Shown here: positions 18,161 to 29,698 of the stretch, piece by piece
Layout: the number at the start of each line of letters is the position of its first letter
Position numbering within the stretch: the stretch's first letter is position 1
Source: Dactylococcopsis salina PCC 8305
Lineage (GTDB): Bacteria; Cyanobacteriota; Cyanobacteriia; Cyanobacteriales; Rubidibacteraceae
Reading direction: 5' to 3'
NCBI RefSeq assembly: GCF_000317615.1
Contig: NC_019780.1
Location: 1,633,840 to 1,697,839 of the forward strand
Length of the DNA stretch: 64,000 bases
The notes under the pieces: generated by a model
Told to the model about the DNA's origin: nothing
Database searches by the model: none
What the model saw: the letters and a program-made list of their open reading frames with translations, nothing else
Position numbers and translations under genes: made by a program

Positions 18161-18215
18161 AACTGAAGACACAAGCGAAGAAAATTAGAATAAATTAAAT
18201 TATTAATTATTAAAT

Positions 18216-18629
18216 ATGAGTCATTATCAAACGACGCTGACGGTAAAAACAACAGGAAAATGTTTACATAAAATCACCTCGAAAGTCGAATCAATTGTCG
18301 CTCAATCTGGCGTAGAAAGAGGACTCTGTACAGTTTTTATTCGGCATACTTCTGCGAGTTTAATTATCCAAGAAAATGCCGATCCTGATGTGTTAACCGA
18401 CTTGTCTAATTTCTTTAAAAAATTAGTCCCAGAAGATACCAGCCTCTATGTCCATAATGCCGAAGGAGCGGATGATATGCCAGCACATATTCGATCGGTG
18501 TTGACGAAAACTTCGGAACAAATTCCCATCGATCGAGGACAATTAATGTTAGGAACATGGCAAGGAATTTATGTGTGGGAACACCGCGATCGACCTCAAA
18601 ACAGAGAAATTGTCGTTCATATTAGTTAA
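18216..18629 (+). CDS. YjbQ/UPF0047 family protein
   Basis: The 137-residue protein is a full-length YjbQ domain. It has GLCTVFIRHTSASLIIQENA, then DPDVLTDL, the NAEGADDMPAHIRS block, and GTWQGIYVWEHRDRP at the end. The conserved His residues form a metal-like site. Family members show weak thiamine-phosphate synthase activity in vitro, but the physiological role is unsettled. The stop codon is followed at once by a GTAGGTTGGGT repeat. Confidence 0.9.
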   Translation: MSHYQTTLTVKTTGKCLHKITSKVESIVAQSGVERGLCTVFIRHTSASLIIQENADPDVLTDLSNFFKKLVPEDTSLYVHNAEGADDMPAHIRSVLTKTSEQIPIDRGQLMLGTWQGIYVWEHRDRPQNREIVVHIS

Positions 18630-18821
18630 AACGTAGGTTGGGTGGAGGTGACGAAACCCAACAGCCAGCAATTGGTCTCTAAAATCCCCCCTAACCCCCC
18701 TTTGAAAGGGGGGAAAGTTAAAACGTAGGTTGGGTGGAGGTAACGAAACCCAACATTAATCAGTGATCAGTGACCAGTGATCAGTAATCAGTGACCAGTG
18801 ACCAATAACCAATAACCAACT
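18630..18821. repeat. Cluster of three repeat families
   Basis: In order: a GTAGGTTGGGTGGAGG palindrome, the CCCCCCTTTGAAAGGGGGG palindrome, a second GTAGGTTGGGTGGAGG copy, then CAGTGAC/CAGTGAT and CAATAAC heptamers (18761-18821). The rest of the gap before ftsH (18822-18926) holds its upstream region, with no clear promoter call. Confidence 0.8.
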
Positions 18822-18926
18822 TATTCCTAACGATTAAACTAGAGAGAGAAGGGGTTTTATTCTTGCCTTTCCCGAAAGTAATTCCCCAACCTCAACTGAA
18901 TATAGCCACACCGACGCTCAAATCTA

Positions 18927-20825
18927 ATGAACAATCGACCTAGTTCTCAATCTCACCCCGTATCTCGTTACTTACTTCCCCTCGCTACAGGTTGGATGGT
19001 TTTACAAAGCGTTTTTCTCCCTACTCCATCCCTCGCTCAAACTCAAAATGAGTCCGATAAGCTCAGTTACAGTAAGTTTCTGCAAAAAATCGAACAGGGA
19101 GAAGTGCAAAAAGTTGAACTTGATCCTCGTACTGACATCGCAACAGTAACGGTAATTAATGAACAGGGAGAAACGGTGACGCGAGACGTTCAATTATTAG
19201 ATCAAGATAATGAACTCATTGTTCGACTACGCCAAAATGAGATTCCTTTAGATGTCCAAAGTTCTGAAAATAGCGCGGAAACAGTGGGAATTATCGCGAA
19301 TGGAGTCTTAATTTTACTCCTGGTGGGAGGACTCGCGATTATTATTCGTCGTTCCGCGAAAGCCTCTGGACAAGCGATGAGTTTCGGAAAATCTCGCGCT
19401 CGTTATCAAGTAGAAACCGACACTGGTGTAAAATTTGATGATGTCGCTGGCATTGATGAAGCAAAAGAAGAGTTACAGGAAGTGGTCACTTTCTTAAAGG
19501 AAACAGAACGCTTTACCTCTGTTGGTGCGAAAATTCCGAAAGGGGTATTACTAATCGGTTCTCCTGGAACAGGAAAAACTCTCTTGGCGAAAGCGGTTTC
19601 TGGAGAGGCTGGCGTTCCCTTTTATAGCATTTCTGGCTCAGAATTTGTGGAAATGTTTGTCGGTGTCGGTGCGTCACGGGTGCGAGATTTGTTTAAGAAG
19701 GCGAAAGAAAACGCTCCCTGTCTCATCTTTATTGACGAAATTGATGCAGTAGGGCGTAAACGCGGCGCTGGTGTTGGTGGAGGGAATGATGAACGGGAAC
19801 AAACCCTCAATCAGTTGTTAACGGAAATGGATGGGTTTGAAGGGAATACAGGGGTGATTGTGATTGCGGCGACGAATCGCCCTGATGTGCTTGATCCTGC
19901 TTTGATGCGCCCTGGACGCTTCGATCGACAAGTATCCGTAGATTTACCGAGTTACAATGGGCGTTTAGGTATTTTACGGGTTCATGCTCGCAATAAAAAA
20001 CTCGCCCCAGAAGTGTCGATCGAATCTATTGCGCGGAAAACTCCCGGTTTATCGGGGGCTGATTTAGCAAACCTTCTCAATGAAGCCGCCATTCTAACCG
20101 CACGTCGCTTTAAGCCGATGATTACTGATCTCGAAATTGATGATGCGCTCGATCGAATTACCATCGGTTTAAGTTTGAATCCCCTTCTAGATAGTAAGAA
20201 AAAGCGTCTCATTGCTTACCATGAAGTGGGACACGCCCTGTTAATGACCTTGCTGGAACATTCTGATCCCCTAAATAAGGTGACGATTATTCCTCGCTCT
20301 GGTGGGGTGGGCGGTTTTGCCCAACAAAGTTTTAATGAGGATATGGTGGATAGCGGTTTATATACTCGCGCCTGGATTATCGATCGAATTACGATTACAT
20401 TAGGAGGACGAGCCGCAGAAAAAGAGATATTTGGTGATGCGGAAGTTACTGCTGGTGCCAGTAATGATTTAAAAGTCGTGTCTAATTTGGCGCGAGAAAT
20501 GGTGACTCGTTATGGAATGTCGGATTTGGGTCCGTTTGCGCTAGAAAGCCAAAATGATGAGGTGTTTTTAGGTCGTGGTGATGCGAATCATCATAATCAG
20601 TATTCTCAGGAAGTTGCCACCAAAATTGATGACCAAGTACGCGCGATCGCCCTACGGTGTTACGAAAAAGCACGGCGGATTATTCGGGAAAATCGAGCTT
20701 TAATGGATCATTTAGTCGATATTATTCTCTATGAAGAAACCATTGAAGGAGAAGAGTTTCGGAAAATCGTTTCTCAATATACCGAACTGCCGAAAAAACA
20801 GTTAGTTCCGTCTGGGAATCAGTAA
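18927..20825 (+). CDS. ftsH: ATP-dependent zinc metalloprotease FtsH
   Basis: FtsH is a membrane-anchored AAA+ protease; in cyanobacteria it removes damaged D1 and other membrane proteins. The 632-residue protein has two N-terminal membrane segments (about 14-34 and 120-140), Walker A GSPGTGKT (211-218), Walker [12 protein letters not shown], the second region of homology ([20 protein letters not shown]) and zinc site HEVGH (432-436). Walker A has Ser in place of the usual first Pro. Which of the four cyanobacterial FtsH types it is cannot be fixed here. Its 3' end overlaps the convergent pyrD by seven bases. Confidence 0.95.
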   Translation: MNNRPSSQSHPVSRYLLPLATGWMVLQSVFLPTPSLAQTQNESDKLSYSKFLQKIEQGEVQKVELDPRTDIATVTVINEQGETVTRDVQLLDQDNELIVRLRQNEIPLDVQSSENSAETVGIIANGVLILLLVGGLAIIIRRSAKASGQAMSFGKSRARYQVETDTGVKFDDVAGIDEAKEELQEVVTFLKETERFTSVGAKIPKGVLLIGSPGTGKTLLAKAVSGEAGVPFYSISGSEFVEMFVGVGASRVRDLFKKAKENAPCLIFIDEIDAVGRKRGAGVGGGNDEREQTLNQLLTEMDGFEGNTGVIVIAATNRPDVLDPALMRPGRFDRQVSVDLPSYNGRLGILRVHARNKKLAPEVSIESIARKTPGLSGADLANLLNEAAILTARRFKPMITDLEIDDALDRITIGLSLNPLLDSKKKRLIAYHEVGHALLMTLLEHSDPLNKVTIIPRSGGVGGFAQQSFNEDMVDSGLYTRAWIIDRITITLGGRAAEKEIFGDAEVTAGASNDLKVVSNLAREMVTRYGMSDLGPFALESQNDEVFLGRGDANHHNQYSQEVATKIDDQVRAIALRCYEKARRIIRENRALMDHLVDIILYEETIEGEEFRKIVSQYTELPKKQLVPSGNQ

Positions 20826-21940
20826 TTTACGGTTAATCCCACTGCTTCTGAGAGGTGGGATAATCCCTGTTCCTCCAGTTTTTCCGTTAATCCAGTTAAG
20901 ACGTTTCGCGCCATCATCGGTCCCTCATAAATCCATCCTGTGTAAACTTGTAGCAAGGTTGCGCCGGCGGTGATTTTTTCCCAAGCATCGGCGGCGGTGA
21001 AAATGCCACCAACGCCAATAATCGGCAGTTTTCCTTCGGTTTGCTGATAGATAAAGCGAATGATAGCTGTCGCTCGATCGCGCAACGGTTTCCCACTAAT
21101 TCCTCCTGCTTCCTCTGTGATGGGATAACCATTGATAGTTCGGGTTTTGAGGCTTTGTTTCTCGATCGTGGTGTTTGTGGCAATGATCCCCGCTAATTGA
21201 TATTGATTAGCAATTACTAGCACCTGCTCGATCGCCTCCCAAGTTAAATCGGGTGCAATTTTTACTAAAATCGGTTTCCGTTGCGGATTATTGCTTTGTA
21301 TCGCCTCTAAAATTAAACTCAATTGTGCGCTATCCTGTAACGATCGCAGCCCTGGGGTATTGGGGGAACTAACATTAATCACAAAATAATCTCCCCATTC
21401 CCGTAACCGTAAAAAACTGGTCAAATAATCGTTTGCTGCGTCTTCTAGAGGAGTAATTTTTGATTTTCCTAAATTCACCCCCCAAGGTGTTTTTCGTGGC
21501 TTCTGTGACTGTTTTTGCAAGGATTGCGCTAAGGTTTCGCTACCCTGATTATTAAACCCCATCCGATTCAAAGCCGCCTCATCTGCTAACAGACGAAACA
21601 AGCGCGGGGGAGGGTTTCCAAGTTGAGGGTGTTCTGTAACTGTTCCTAACTCAGCATAACCGAAACCGAATTGATCCCAAATACTCGCCGCAACACCATT
21701 TTTATCAAAACCAGCAGCTAATCCCAACGGGTTAGGAAATGTTATTCCCCACAAGGTTTGAGTGAGGCGTTTTTCTTCATAGCAACATTGCTGAGAAACG
21801 GTGTCTAAAATGGATTTTGCTAGTAATTGATCTTGATGTTCTTCTAACCATTCCAGAAAGTTAAGACTTTTATCATGTAACCATTCTGGATCAGCTTTTA
21901 ATCCCGAAAATAAAAGGGGACGGATGACGTTTTTATACAT
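20819..21940 (-). CDS. pyrD: Quinone-dependent dihydroorotate dehydrogenase (class 2)
   Basis: This enzyme oxidises dihydroorotate to orotate in pyrimidine synthesis, passing electrons to membrane quinone. The 373-residue sequence has the class 2 N-terminal helical extension ([20 protein letters not shown]). The FMN barrel follows, with [24 protein letters not shown] (catalytic Ser region), ATNTTI and [15 protein letters not shown]. It converges on ftsH with a seven-base overlap of coding ends and has no intergenic terminator. Confidence 0.95.
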   Translation of the reverse strand: MYKNVIRPLLFSGLKADPEWLHDKSLNFLEWLEEHQDQLLAKSILDTVSQQCCYEEKRLTQTLWGITFPNPLGLAAGFDKNGVAASIWDQFGFGYAELGTVTEHPQLGNPPPRLFRLLADEAALNRMGFNNQGSETLAQSLQKQSQKPRKTPWGVNLGKSKITPLEDAANDYLTSFLRLREWGDYFVINVSSPNTPGLRSLQDSAQLSLILEAIQSNNPQRKPILVKIAPDLTWEAIEQVLVIANQYQLAGIIATNTTIEKQSLKTRTINGYPITEEAGGISGKPLRDRATAIIRFIYQQTEGKLPIIGVGGIFTAADAWEKITAGATLLQVYTGWIYEGPMMARNVLTGLTEKLEEQGLSHLSEAVGLTVNY

Positions 21941-21978
21941 ATAGTAGTTCTAATTATTATGTAAAAATTTAATGAACC

Positions 21979-22042
21979 ATTCCCCCCTTTCAAAGGGGGG
22001 TTAGGGGGGATTAACTTTCAAAGGGGGGTTAGGGGGGATTAA
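21979..22042. repeat. Two copies of the TTTCAAAGGGGGGTTAGGGG repeat
   Basis: A full palindrome (CCCCCCTTTCAAAGGGGGG) with tail TTAGGGGGGATTAA is followed by a second right half, CTTTCAAAGGGGGGTTAGGG. It lies between pyrD and the M28 peptidase. Confidence 0.75.
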
Positions 22043-22105
22043 TTTACAATTCATTTGGGATTGCTATGGAATATCATGCGATTGAATCAGATAAAATAGC
22101 ACAGT

Positions 22106-22957
22106 TTATTCTTGATTAGCAAAGACTCTTAAACCAGCGATTAATCCTTCACAAACTCCCGTTAAAAAGTCTAAATCTAAAGTCTCGATCGAGTCGCTAG
22201 GCTGATGATAATTGGGATTCCGTAAAAAAGAAGTATCTGTCACCATCATTGCTTTATAACCTTGATCCCAAAACGGAGAATGATCACTTAACCGCGTTTC
22301 TGGAAGTAGATTTCCAGAAAGCGGAACCGATAACCACTCGCTTGGCGTTCCACTCTTTCGCATTTCTCCTGCAAAAAAACGCGCCTCTTTTGTCGTTCCT
22401 AAATTACCAACAAAAGCAATAAAATTACCCGTATTGGGATAAAAGTTTTCAATAAGGGGAGGATAAACTTGGGAGTTCGGTTCTTGAGAACAATATCCTA
22501 ACATTTCCAAAGAAAACATCAGAGAAACTTTTTCCCTTTTTTCCTTCAATTCTTCCGCATAGATTTCGCTTCCGATCATGCCATATTCTTCTAAATCAAA
22601 GGCAATAAATCTTAGGGGAATCGGGAGAGGATTATCAACAAATTCTCGGATTAATTCTAATAAAACTGCCACTCCTGTTGCATTATCATCCGCTCCTGCC
22701 GTTCCTGGCACACCGTCGTAATGTGCGGCTAATATAATCGGTGGGTGATCCGTTGCTCGATCGGCGCTGAGATTGAAAATATAATTTTTGTGAGTTTCCC
22801 CATTAAAGGAAAATTCGTGAGTTTCTAGCTTTCCCCATTGTTGGAATTGTTCACAGAGGTATTGTTGCACATAAAAGTGTCCCCCGCTACTGAAATAAGG
22901 ATGGCGATCGCGCACGATTTGCTCTAAATGCCCTTTTAGTCGTGCTTTTAGGTTCAT
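22106..22957 (-). CDS. M28 family zinc peptidase
   Basis: The 283-residue protein has the M28 co-catalytic zinc ligands: AAHYDGVPGTAGADDNATGV (His and Asp), then FDLEEYGMIGS (catalytic Glu pair), and SDHSPFWDQGYKAMMVTDTS (final His/Asp). It lacks a signal peptide, so a cytoplasmic or atypically exported aminopeptidase is possible; some cyanobacterial relatives act as glutaminyl cyclase-like or aminopeptidase enzymes. I prefer ATG 22957 (MNLKARLKGHL) over the TTG three codons upstream. Confidence 0.85.
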   Translation of the reverse strand: MNLKARLKGHLEQIVRDRHPYFSSGGHFYVQQYLCEQFQQWGKLETHEFSFNGETHKNYIFNLSADRATDHPPIILAAHYDGVPGTAGADDNATGVAVLLELIREFVDNPLPIPLRFIAFDLEEYGMIGSEIYAEELKEKREKVSLMFSLEMLGYCSQEPNSQVYPPLIENFYPNTGNFIAFVGNLGTTKEARFFAGEMRKSGTPSEWLSVPLSGNLLPETRLSDHSPFWDQGYKAMMVTDTSFLRNPNYHQPSDSIETLDLDFLTGVCEGLIAGLRVFANQE

Positions 22958-23267
22958 TGATATCAAATATAAATTTAGTTTAAATATAATTATAACTAAT
23001 CCTAATTTAAGAGCATTCTTAAGAGGGAGTTTCTGGGCTTCAAAATGTTGTAAGCCTGACCATGCAACTTATTGAGAACTTGTTGCTATAGTCTAAAACC
23101 GCACTCGATCGGTAAGTCAGGGATATAAGTTTTACTTATTTAAGAAAAGATTAATTCTCACTTTTCTAATGCTCCCTGTACAACGACACATTATCTCTTA
23201 GTATCAGTAATGAGGCGCTATGAAATTAAAGCCAAAATTTTTGCTGTTATAAAGGAGAAACTAAAAA

Positions 23268-23567
23268 ATGGCAAGTTACAAAGTTACTTTAGTTAACGAA
23301 GAAATGGGACTCAACCAAACGATCGAAGTTCCCGATGATGAGTATATTCTCGACGTTGCAGAAGAAGAAGGTCTTGATCTCCCCTATTCCTGCCGTGCGG
23401 GTGCTTGTTCCACTTGTGCAGGTAAAATGAAAGAAGGAGAAGTGGATCAGTCTGACCAGTCTTTCTTAGATGATGATCAAATTGAAGCGGGTTATGTTCT
23501 CACCTGTGTTGCTTACCCTGCTTCCGATTGCACGATTATTACTCACCAAGAAGAAGAACTCTACTAA
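23268..23567 (+). CDS. petF: Plant-type [2Fe-2S] ferredoxin
   Basis: This is the main soluble electron acceptor of photosystem I, delivering electrons to FNR and other reductases. The 99-residue protein has the four cluster cysteines C42, C47, C50 and C80 in the canonical spacing ([10 protein letters not shown] and LTC) and the acidic C-terminus EEELY. It is strongly acidic. A good Shine-Dalgarno (AAAGGAGAAA) precedes the ATG, and the ~300-base upstream gap has no other gene, so it probably carries its own promoter. A duplicated repeat block follows. Confidence 0.96.
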   Translation: MASYKVTLVNEEMGLNQTIEVPDDEYILDVAEEEGLDLPYSCRAGACSTCAGKMKEGEVDQSDQSFLDDDQIEAGYVLTCVAYPASDCTIITHQEEELY

Positions 23568-23568
23568 T

Positions 23569-23820
23569 CCTAAAATTTTCTGATGTTGGGTGATCACCCT
23601 TTCTCATCCCTGTAGGTTGGGTGGAGAAGACGAAACCCAACGTCGATCGGATCGATTCCTAAAATTTTCTGATGTTGGGTGATCATCCTTTCTCATCCCT
23701 GTAGGTTGGGTGGAGAAGACGAAACCCAACGTCGATCGAATCGATTCCTAAAATTTTCTGATGTTGGGTTGTCACCCAACCTACTTTCTACTGATGTTGG
23801 GTTGTCACCCAACCTACTTT
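23569..23820. repeat. Duplicated ~90-bp block plus two more GTTGGGT repeats
   Basis: A block that starts CCTAAAATTTTCTGATGTTG occurs twice in direct order (from about 23569 and 23660). It contains a GTAGGTTGGGTGGAGAAGAC palindrome and a GTCGATCG tail. Two compact copies follow, GATGTTGGGTTGTCACCCAA then CCTACTTTCT. The whole gap between petF and convergent mutS is repeat. Confidence 0.9.
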
Positions 23821-23827
23821 CTGTGGT

Positions 23828-26437
23828 TTACGTTTCAAAGATATCCAGTTGATCGATCAGGCTTTCGTTGTCTTTCATTTCTTTAATAATTCCTTTCCGT
23901 AATCCTAAAGCAATTTTACTGTGTTTTTCAATTTGTCCCATCACTTGTTGGGCGCGAGAAATAACACTGGGAGGGAGTCCCGCTAAACGTCCCGCTTCAA
24001 TCCCATAAGATCGATCGGCGCCTCCTGGTTGCACTTGATGTAAAAAGATGATTTCCTGTTCCATTTCTTTTACTGTGACTTGATAGTTGGCAACATTGGG
24101 CAGAATGGAAGCGAGTTCGTTTAATTCGTGATAATGGGTGGCGAAAATGGTGCGTGCTTTGATTTCTGTGGCAAGATATTCAGCAACCGCCCAGGCGATC
24201 GAAAGCCCATCAAAGGTAGCTGTTCCCCGTCCAATTTCATCCAGCAGAATTAAGGAATGAGATGTGGCATGATTAAGGATATTTGCCGTTTCATTCATTT
24301 CTACCATAAATGTCGATTGTCCTGTAGCCAGGTCATCTACAGCCCCAACGCGAGTAAACACTCGATCGCTGATCCCTAATTTTGCTGCTTGTGCTGGAAC
24401 AAAACTGCCAATTTGTGCCATCAACTGAATTAACCCCACCTGTCGTAAATAGCAACTTTTACCACTGGCATTGGGTCCCGTGAGAATGATTAAATCAGGG
24501 GTGTCGCGTTCTTCCTCATATCCCATGTTGGTGGAATTCGGGACAAAAAAGCCAGTGGGAAGGGTTTGTTCCACAACGGGATGTCTCCCCTCTTTTATAC
24601 TTAAACAACGCCCTTCCACCATTTCGGGACGACAATAATCGTTATAAACCGCTAATTCCGCTAATCCTGCCAAAGCATCGATCGCGGCGACGGCGCGGGA
24701 AATATCACGGATTTGTTGTGCTTTTTCTCCCACTTCGGCACGTAAATCCGCAAAAATCTCGTATTCAAGCCGATTTAAATCATCTTTTGCCGTTAAAATC
24801 CGAGTCTCTCGTTCTTTCAACTCCGAGGTGATGTAACGTTCCTCATTGGTCAAGGTTTGCTTTCTGGTATAGTTTTCTGGGGCGAGATCAGCCTTACTGC
24901 GAGGAATACTGAGATAGTAACCAAAGGTTTTGTTGTAACCCACCTTCAGTTTACTAATCCCTGTTCGTTCTCGTTCACTGGTTTCTAAATGCGCTAACCA
25001 CTGTTTATCCTTCTCAAAGGTTTCTCGCATTTGATCCAATTGTTCATCCATTCCCGATCGAATTAATCCCCCTTCCCCTAAATGTTGAGGCGGTGACTCG
25101 ACAATTGCATCCAGAATTTTTTTCCCTAATGCTTCTAAATCTGAGGGAACAGACTGTAACGCCCGCAGAAAGGGAGAATTTCCTTTTTGCGCTAAGGTCG
25201 CGAGTTCCTGAAGACGCACTAAAGAAATTGCTAATCCTTTTAAGTCTCTCGCATTGGCTGTTCCCGCGCCAGCACGCCCACTGAGTCGTTCTAGATCGTA
25301 AATTTGTCGTAGTAGCTGCCGTAACTCATCGCGGAGGTTGGTTTCTTGAATTAGTTCAGCAATGGTATCTTGACGCGCAGTAATGCCTTTAATCTCTAAT
25401 AAAGGTTGTAGTAACCAGCGACGAAGCGCACGTCCCCCCATTGCGGTACAGGTGCGATCTAGCGCCCAAAGTAAAGAACCGTGATAAGTGCCATCGCGAA
25501 CAGTTTGGATAATTTCTAAGTTACGGCGGGTTTGGGGATCGAGAATCAGATAATCATTGAGGGTGTAAGTTCTGAGGGTTTGTAGGGGAACTTGATGCGC
25601 TTTTTGGGTTTCTTCAATATAAAACAGGAGTCCACCAGCAGCGCGAACACCGAGGGGGAGATTACTACAGCCCATTCCTTCTAGAGAACGCACTCGGAAG
25701 TATTCTAAGAGTTGGTTACGCGCTTCTCCAGCGCTAAATTGGGTTTGGGAACGGAGGGTGTAACAGAAGTTTTCGGGAAGAAAGTCGGGAATGCTATCGG
25801 ATTTTTCCCCAGGGCGCAACATACTTCCTAAGTCGGGGGCGTTAGTGGGAAGGAGAATTTCGGCAGGATGTAGCCGTAGTAATTCCAGGGCAAGACTTTC
25901 GAGGTTTTGGGATTGGGTGGTGTAAAATTCTCCTGTAGAGATGTCGGTGTAGGCGAGTCCCCAATGATTACCAGCTATGACGATCGAGGTGAGGAAATTA
26001 TTACGTCTGGCGTGTAACATTCCTTCTTCGGTGAGTGTGCCTGGAGTCAGCAGTTTAGTGATTTTCCGTTCCACCATCCGTTTTTGGGCGGCGGCGACGG
26101 AAGCATCTTCCACTTGATCACAAACGGCAATGGCAAACCCTTTTTCTACTAACAGCGCTGTGTATCGATCGAGTGCGTGATGGGGAACTCCCGTCATGGG
26201 AACGCGACCGATTTCTTTCCCACTTTCTTTACTGGTTAAAACCAGTTCTAATTCTTGGGCGACAGTTACAGCATCCTGAAAGAAACACTCAAAAAAGTCT
26301 CCCACTCGATACAACAATAAGGCATTCGGATATTGTTCCTTAACCTCGATGTAATGCTGCATCATGGGGGTTAGTTGAGCGCGATCGATCTGGGTATAAT
26401 CGGCATTTTTCATGTAAAACGACAACTGTTCATTCAT
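23828..26437 (-). CDS. mutS: DNA mismatch repair protein MutS
   Basis: MutS recognises mismatches and small loops. With the start at ATG 26437 ([20 protein letters not shown]) the protein is 869 residues. It has the mismatch-binding [11 protein letters not shown] motif (the Phe-x-Glu wedge near the N-terminus), core and clamp domains, Walker [10 protein letters not shown], Walker [15 protein letters not shown] and the dimer THYHEL block. The frame continues 30 codons upstream but there overlaps the start of the divergent transporter gene, so the downstream ATG is better. ATG 26413 is also possible. Start codons of the two divergent genes are only 19 bases apart. Confidence 0.95.
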   Translation of the reverse strand: MNEQLSFYMKNADYTQIDRAQLTPMMQHYIEVKEQYPNALLLYRVGDFFECFFQDAVTVAQELELVLTSKESGKEIGRVPMTGVPHHALDRYTALLVEKGFAIAVCDQVEDASVAAAQKRMVERKITKLLTPGTLTEEGMLHARRNNFLTSIVIAGNHWGLAYTDISTGEFYTTQSQNLESLALELLRLHPAEILLPTNAPDLGSMLRPGEKSDSIPDFLPENFCYTLRSQTQFSAGEARNQLLEYFRVRSLEGMGCSNLPLGVRAAGGLLFYIEETQKAHQVPLQTLRTYTLNDYLILDPQTRRNLEIIQTVRDGTYHGSLLWALDRTCTAMGGRALRRWLLQPLLEIKGITARQDTIAELIQETNLRDELRQLLRQIYDLERLSGRAGAGTANARDLKGLAISLVRLQELATLAQKGNSPFLRALQSVPSDLEALGKKILDAIVESPPQHLGEGGLIRSGMDEQLDQMRETFEKDKQWLAHLETSERERTGISKLKVGYNKTFGYYLSIPRSKADLAPENYTRKQTLTNEERYITSELKERETRILTAKDDLNRLEYEIFADLRAEVGEKAQQIRDISRAVAAIDALAGLAELAVYNDYCRPEMVEGRCLSIKEGRHPVVEQTLPTGFFVPNSTNMGYEEERDTPDLIILTGPNASGKSCYLRQVGLIQLMAQIGSFVPAQAAKLGISDRVFTRVGAVDDLATGQSTFMVEMNETANILNHATSHSLILLDEIGRGTATFDGLSIAWAVAEYLATEIKARTIFATHYHELNELASILPNVANYQVTVKEMEQEIIFLHQVQPGGADRSYGIEAGRLAGLPPSVISRAQQVMGQIEKHSKIALGLRKGIIKEMKDNESLIDQLDIFET

Positions 26438-26456
26438 AATTATCAAATTACTCTCT

Positions 26457-28685
26457 ATGGTAAAACTTCCCTCTCCCAGTAAAGATGATATTAACGTTCC
26501 TACCCCTGAAGCCAAAAAAATCGGCACATTTGGTGGCGTTTATACGCCTTCTATCCTCACAATTTTAGGAGTAATCATGTATCTGCGTTTTGGGTGGGTG
26601 GTGGGGAACGTGGGTTTATTGGGAACATTAATCATTGTCACCCTTTCCACAGCGATTACGTTTCTCACCTCACTTTCTATTTCTGCGATCGCAACTGATC
26701 GCGTGGTGGGAGGCGGAGGCGCTTATTACATGATTAGTCGCTCTTTAGGCATCGAAAGTGGTGGCGCGGTGGGGATTCCCCTCTATTTTGCCCAAGCCTT
26801 ATCTGTCGCGCTTTATACCATCGGATTTGCGGAAAGTGTGGTCAATGTCTTTCCCCAGTTAAACCAGTTATATGTGGCGTTAATTGTCACCGTATTTGTT
26901 GCCGTTATCGCCTTAACCTCTGCTGATGTGGCGATTAAGGTGCAATATGTGATTATGGGCGCGATCGCCCTGTCTCTTCTTTCTTTCTTTTTTGGGAAAT
27001 CTCTCGAACCCACCGAGATTGAAATGTGGGGTGCGTCCGATCGACTCTCCGAACCCTTTTGGCAAGTGTTTGCTGTGTTTTTCCCTGCGGTAACAGGCAT
27101 CATGGCTGGGGTAAATATGTCTGGAGACTTGAAAAACCCCACAAAATCCATCCCTCTTGGCACATTAGCCGCCGTTGGCACAGGTTATGTCATTTATATG
27201 ATTTTACCGATGGTGATGGCAATGCGAGCGGATGCTACGACTTTGTTAGCAGAGCCTTTGATTATGAAAGAAATTGCCCTTTGGAGTCCCGCGATTTTCT
27301 TAGGAGTTTGGGGAGCAACCCTCAGCAGTGCGTTAGGGAGTATTTTAGGAGCGCCAAGAATTTTACAAGCTCTGGCTAGGGATCGGGTTTTACCCCTTTG
27401 GATGCGCTTTTTAGGGAAAGGCAGTGGCGTAAATGATGAACCCCGTGTCGGAACGGCTGTCACATTAGTAATTGTTATCGCAACGGTTTATGTGGGTGAT
27501 TTAAACCTAATTGCACCCGTGCTGACTATGTTTTTCCTCACTACCTATCTGGTTTTAAATATTTCGGCGGGGATTGAGGCGTTTTTACAAAGTCCCTCCT
27601 TTCGCCCTCAGTTTAAGGTGCATTGGAGTTTTTCTCTACTCGGCGCGATCGGTTGTTTGGCAGTAATGTTTTTAATTAATGCTGTGGCGACAGTGATTGC
27701 TGCCATCATTAGTCTGAGTATCTATTTTTGGCTGCAAAGACGAGCCTTAGAAGTAACTTGGGGCGATGTGCGTCGTGGGGTGTGGATGGCGTTACTCCGT
27801 ATTGGGATTTATAAACTCGATCAAAGTTATCGGGAAGAAGATGCGAAAAACTGGCGCCCTCACATTTTAGTTTTATCTGGTGCGCCCACCAAACGCTGGT
27901 CACTGATTGAACTGGCTGACGCTTTAACCCATAAACGCGGTTTAATTACAGTGGCGACGGTTCTTAAAAGTAAATCTCGTGAGTTGATTAAGCAAGGGGA
28001 TAGTGAAAAACGGATTCGTAATTATTTAGAAAAAAAGGGGATTCAGGCGCTGGTAAGGATTGTGACGGCGACTGATATTTTTGCGGGTGCAGAACATTTA
28101 GTAGAAACTTACGGACTGGGATCAATTGTTCCCAATACGATTTTACTTGGGGATAGTGAATCGATCGATCGTCGTGACAGTTACTGTCAGATGATCGGAC
28201 AAATCCATCAATCGAAACGGAATTTAGTCATCTTCCGAGAAAATCACGATCGAGGATTTGGGAAACGACGTAGAATTGATGTTTGGTGGGGAGGAAGTAT
28301 GCAGGCTAATGGGGGTTTAATGTTATTGTTGGCGTATTTATTGCGAAGTGATTTACGTTGGCGAGAGGCAAATATTTACTTAAAATTAGTGGTGAATCAT
28401 CAGAAGGCTGTACCACCAGCACGAGATAATTTAAACCGATTGTTGAGTAATCTACGAATTAGCGCTCATCCCCAGGTGATTGTTGCTGATGGTCGATCGT
28501 TCGATCGAATCTTACAACAAACCTCTCGCAATGCTGACATCATTTTCTTAGGAATGGCAGCCCCTGATCAAAACTTTACCCAATACTACGAAGCATTACA
28601 GAAAAAAGTTGCCGAATTACCCTCAACCGTGTTTGTTTTAGCCGCGCCCAATTTTTCCTTTTCAGAAGTGTTTAATGATCAATGA
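26457..28685 (+). CDS. Cation-chloride cotransporter (Na-K-Cl family)
   Basis: The 742-residue protein has a conserved N-terminal signature, [20 protein letters not shown] then [11 protein letters not shown], the cation-chloride cotransporter version of the APC fold. About 12 membrane helices span residues 25-435. A soluble C-terminal domain of ~300 residues carries [13 protein letters not shown] and related blocks. The family carries electroneutral Na/K/Cl transport. A role in ion homeostasis under salt is plausible for this organism but is inferred. The start overlaps the region needed for a mutS promoter. Confidence 0.88.
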   Translation: MVKLPSPSKDDINVPTPEAKKIGTFGGVYTPSILTILGVIMYLRFGWVVGNVGLLGTLIIVTLSTAITFLTSLSISAIATDRVVGGGGAYYMISRSLGIESGGAVGIPLYFAQALSVALYTIGFAESVVNVFPQLNQLYVALIVTVFVAVIALTSADVAIKVQYVIMGAIALSLLSFFFGKSLEPTEIEMWGASDRLSEPFWQVFAVFFPAVTGIMAGVNMSGDLKNPTKSIPLGTLAAVGTGYVIYMILPMVMAMRADATTLLAEPLIMKEIALWSPAIFLGVWGATLSSALGSILGAPRILQALARDRVLPLWMRFLGKGSGVNDEPRVGTAVTLVIVIATVYVGDLNLIAPVLTMFFLTTYLVLNISAGIEAFLQSPSFRPQFKVHWSFSLLGAIGCLAVMFLINAVATVIAAIISLSIYFWLQRRALEVTWGDVRRGVWMALLRIGIYKLDQSYREEDAKNWRPHILVLSGAPTKRWSLIELADALTHKRGLITVATVLKSKSRELIKQGDSEKRIRNYLEKKGIQALVRIVTATDIFAGAEHLVETYGLGSIVPNTILLGDSESIDRRDSYCQMIGQIHQSKRNLVIFRENHDRGFGKRRRIDVWWGGSMQANGGLMLLLAYLLRSDLRWREANIYLKLVVNHQKAVPPARDNLNRLLSNLRISAHPQVIVADGRSFDRILQQTSRNADIIFLGMAAPDQNFTQYYEALQKKVAELPSTVFVLAAPNFSFSEVFNDQ

Positions 28686-28693
28686 TAAATTAA

Positions 28694-29280
28694 ATCCTTA
28701 TGCTCGATCGAGGCTTGTCAATCGGGGTGGGGGGGATATGGAGAACGAGTTTCCTTGCTTTCAGGGGCAGTTTCTAAAATTGGCAACACTTCCCATTATC
28801 TAGAAATACTTTATCAGGAAACTCGATCGAGCGCAATCCCTGAAAAAAAAATTCGCCCTTTTCTGGTTTCTCTTGATTTGTTATTTGTTATTTGTTATTT
28901 GTTATTTGGTATTGGCGAAAAAGGTATCGTGGAATGGGAATGATGCTTTATTCAACATGAGGATTCGTTTGCGTACCATATGTTCTTGATTTTAACCACT
29001 ACCTTTCTCTATGGTTACTCTTCGATAACTCTTTACATCCTTATGGTCGATCGAGGCTTGTCAATACGGGTAGGGGGGATATGGAGAACGAGTTTCCTTG
29101 CTTTTAGGGGCAGTTTCTAAAATTGGCAACACTTCCCATTATCTAGAAATACTTTATCAGGAAACTCGATCGAGCGCAATCCCTGAAAAAAAAATTCGCC
29201 CTTTTCTGGCTTCTCTGGGGGATGATATTTAATTCAACTTGAAATATGCTTGCATAACATATTTTTAGAGTTTTGCCTAC
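28694..29280. repeat. Ancient tandem duplication of a ~343-bp unit
   Basis: Two ~180-base segments (28694-28873 and 29037-29216) are nearly identical. They run from ATCCTTATG, then TCGATCGAGG, to TTCGCCCTTTTCTGG. Flanking sequence after each is still recognisably related (TTATTCAAC versus TTAATTCAAC) but diverged. The first copy also holds TTGTTAT heptamers. Each copy contains inverted arms CGAGTTTCCT and AGGAAACTCG about 60 bases apart. A shorter third echo (AAATTGGCA then ACTTCCCATCATGG) lies near 29400. There is no coding signal in any frame. Confidence 0.85.
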
Positions 29281-29698
29281 GGTTAGTGATTTTTTTGTCG
29301 TCAGCTTAATCTAACTTAATGTTCATTTCGACCCCTAACCAGAGAAGAGGAAATCGCAAGCAACCAACGAAACCATAGGAATTTGATAGCAATAATTTAA
29401 AAATTGGCACTACTTCCCATCATGGTACGGTTATTTTATAACGGGATACGCCATTTGGCAAGAGCAGCGTTCTCAAATGGCGAAAATTCGTTAAATGTTA
29501 AGAATGATGTAGCAAAGGAATAAATAACAATTAATCATCAAAAAAACCTAACAAAATCTCTCCCCATCTCCCCACAAATGAGTTGATTTCATTCATAATG
29601 AAACAACCCTGCCTTATAAAAAAAGGGGGGGATAATGAGATAGTGTGTAGTGCTAATTGTTCACGCATGGTATAACATCAAGTTAATTTTCGGATTCT
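29281..29698. other. Gene-free stretch before the Rieske gene
   Basis: AT-rich sequence with no supported gene, RNA or terminator. It includes the short third echo of the duplicated unit and a poly-A/poly-G stretch near 29620. Confidence 0.5.
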
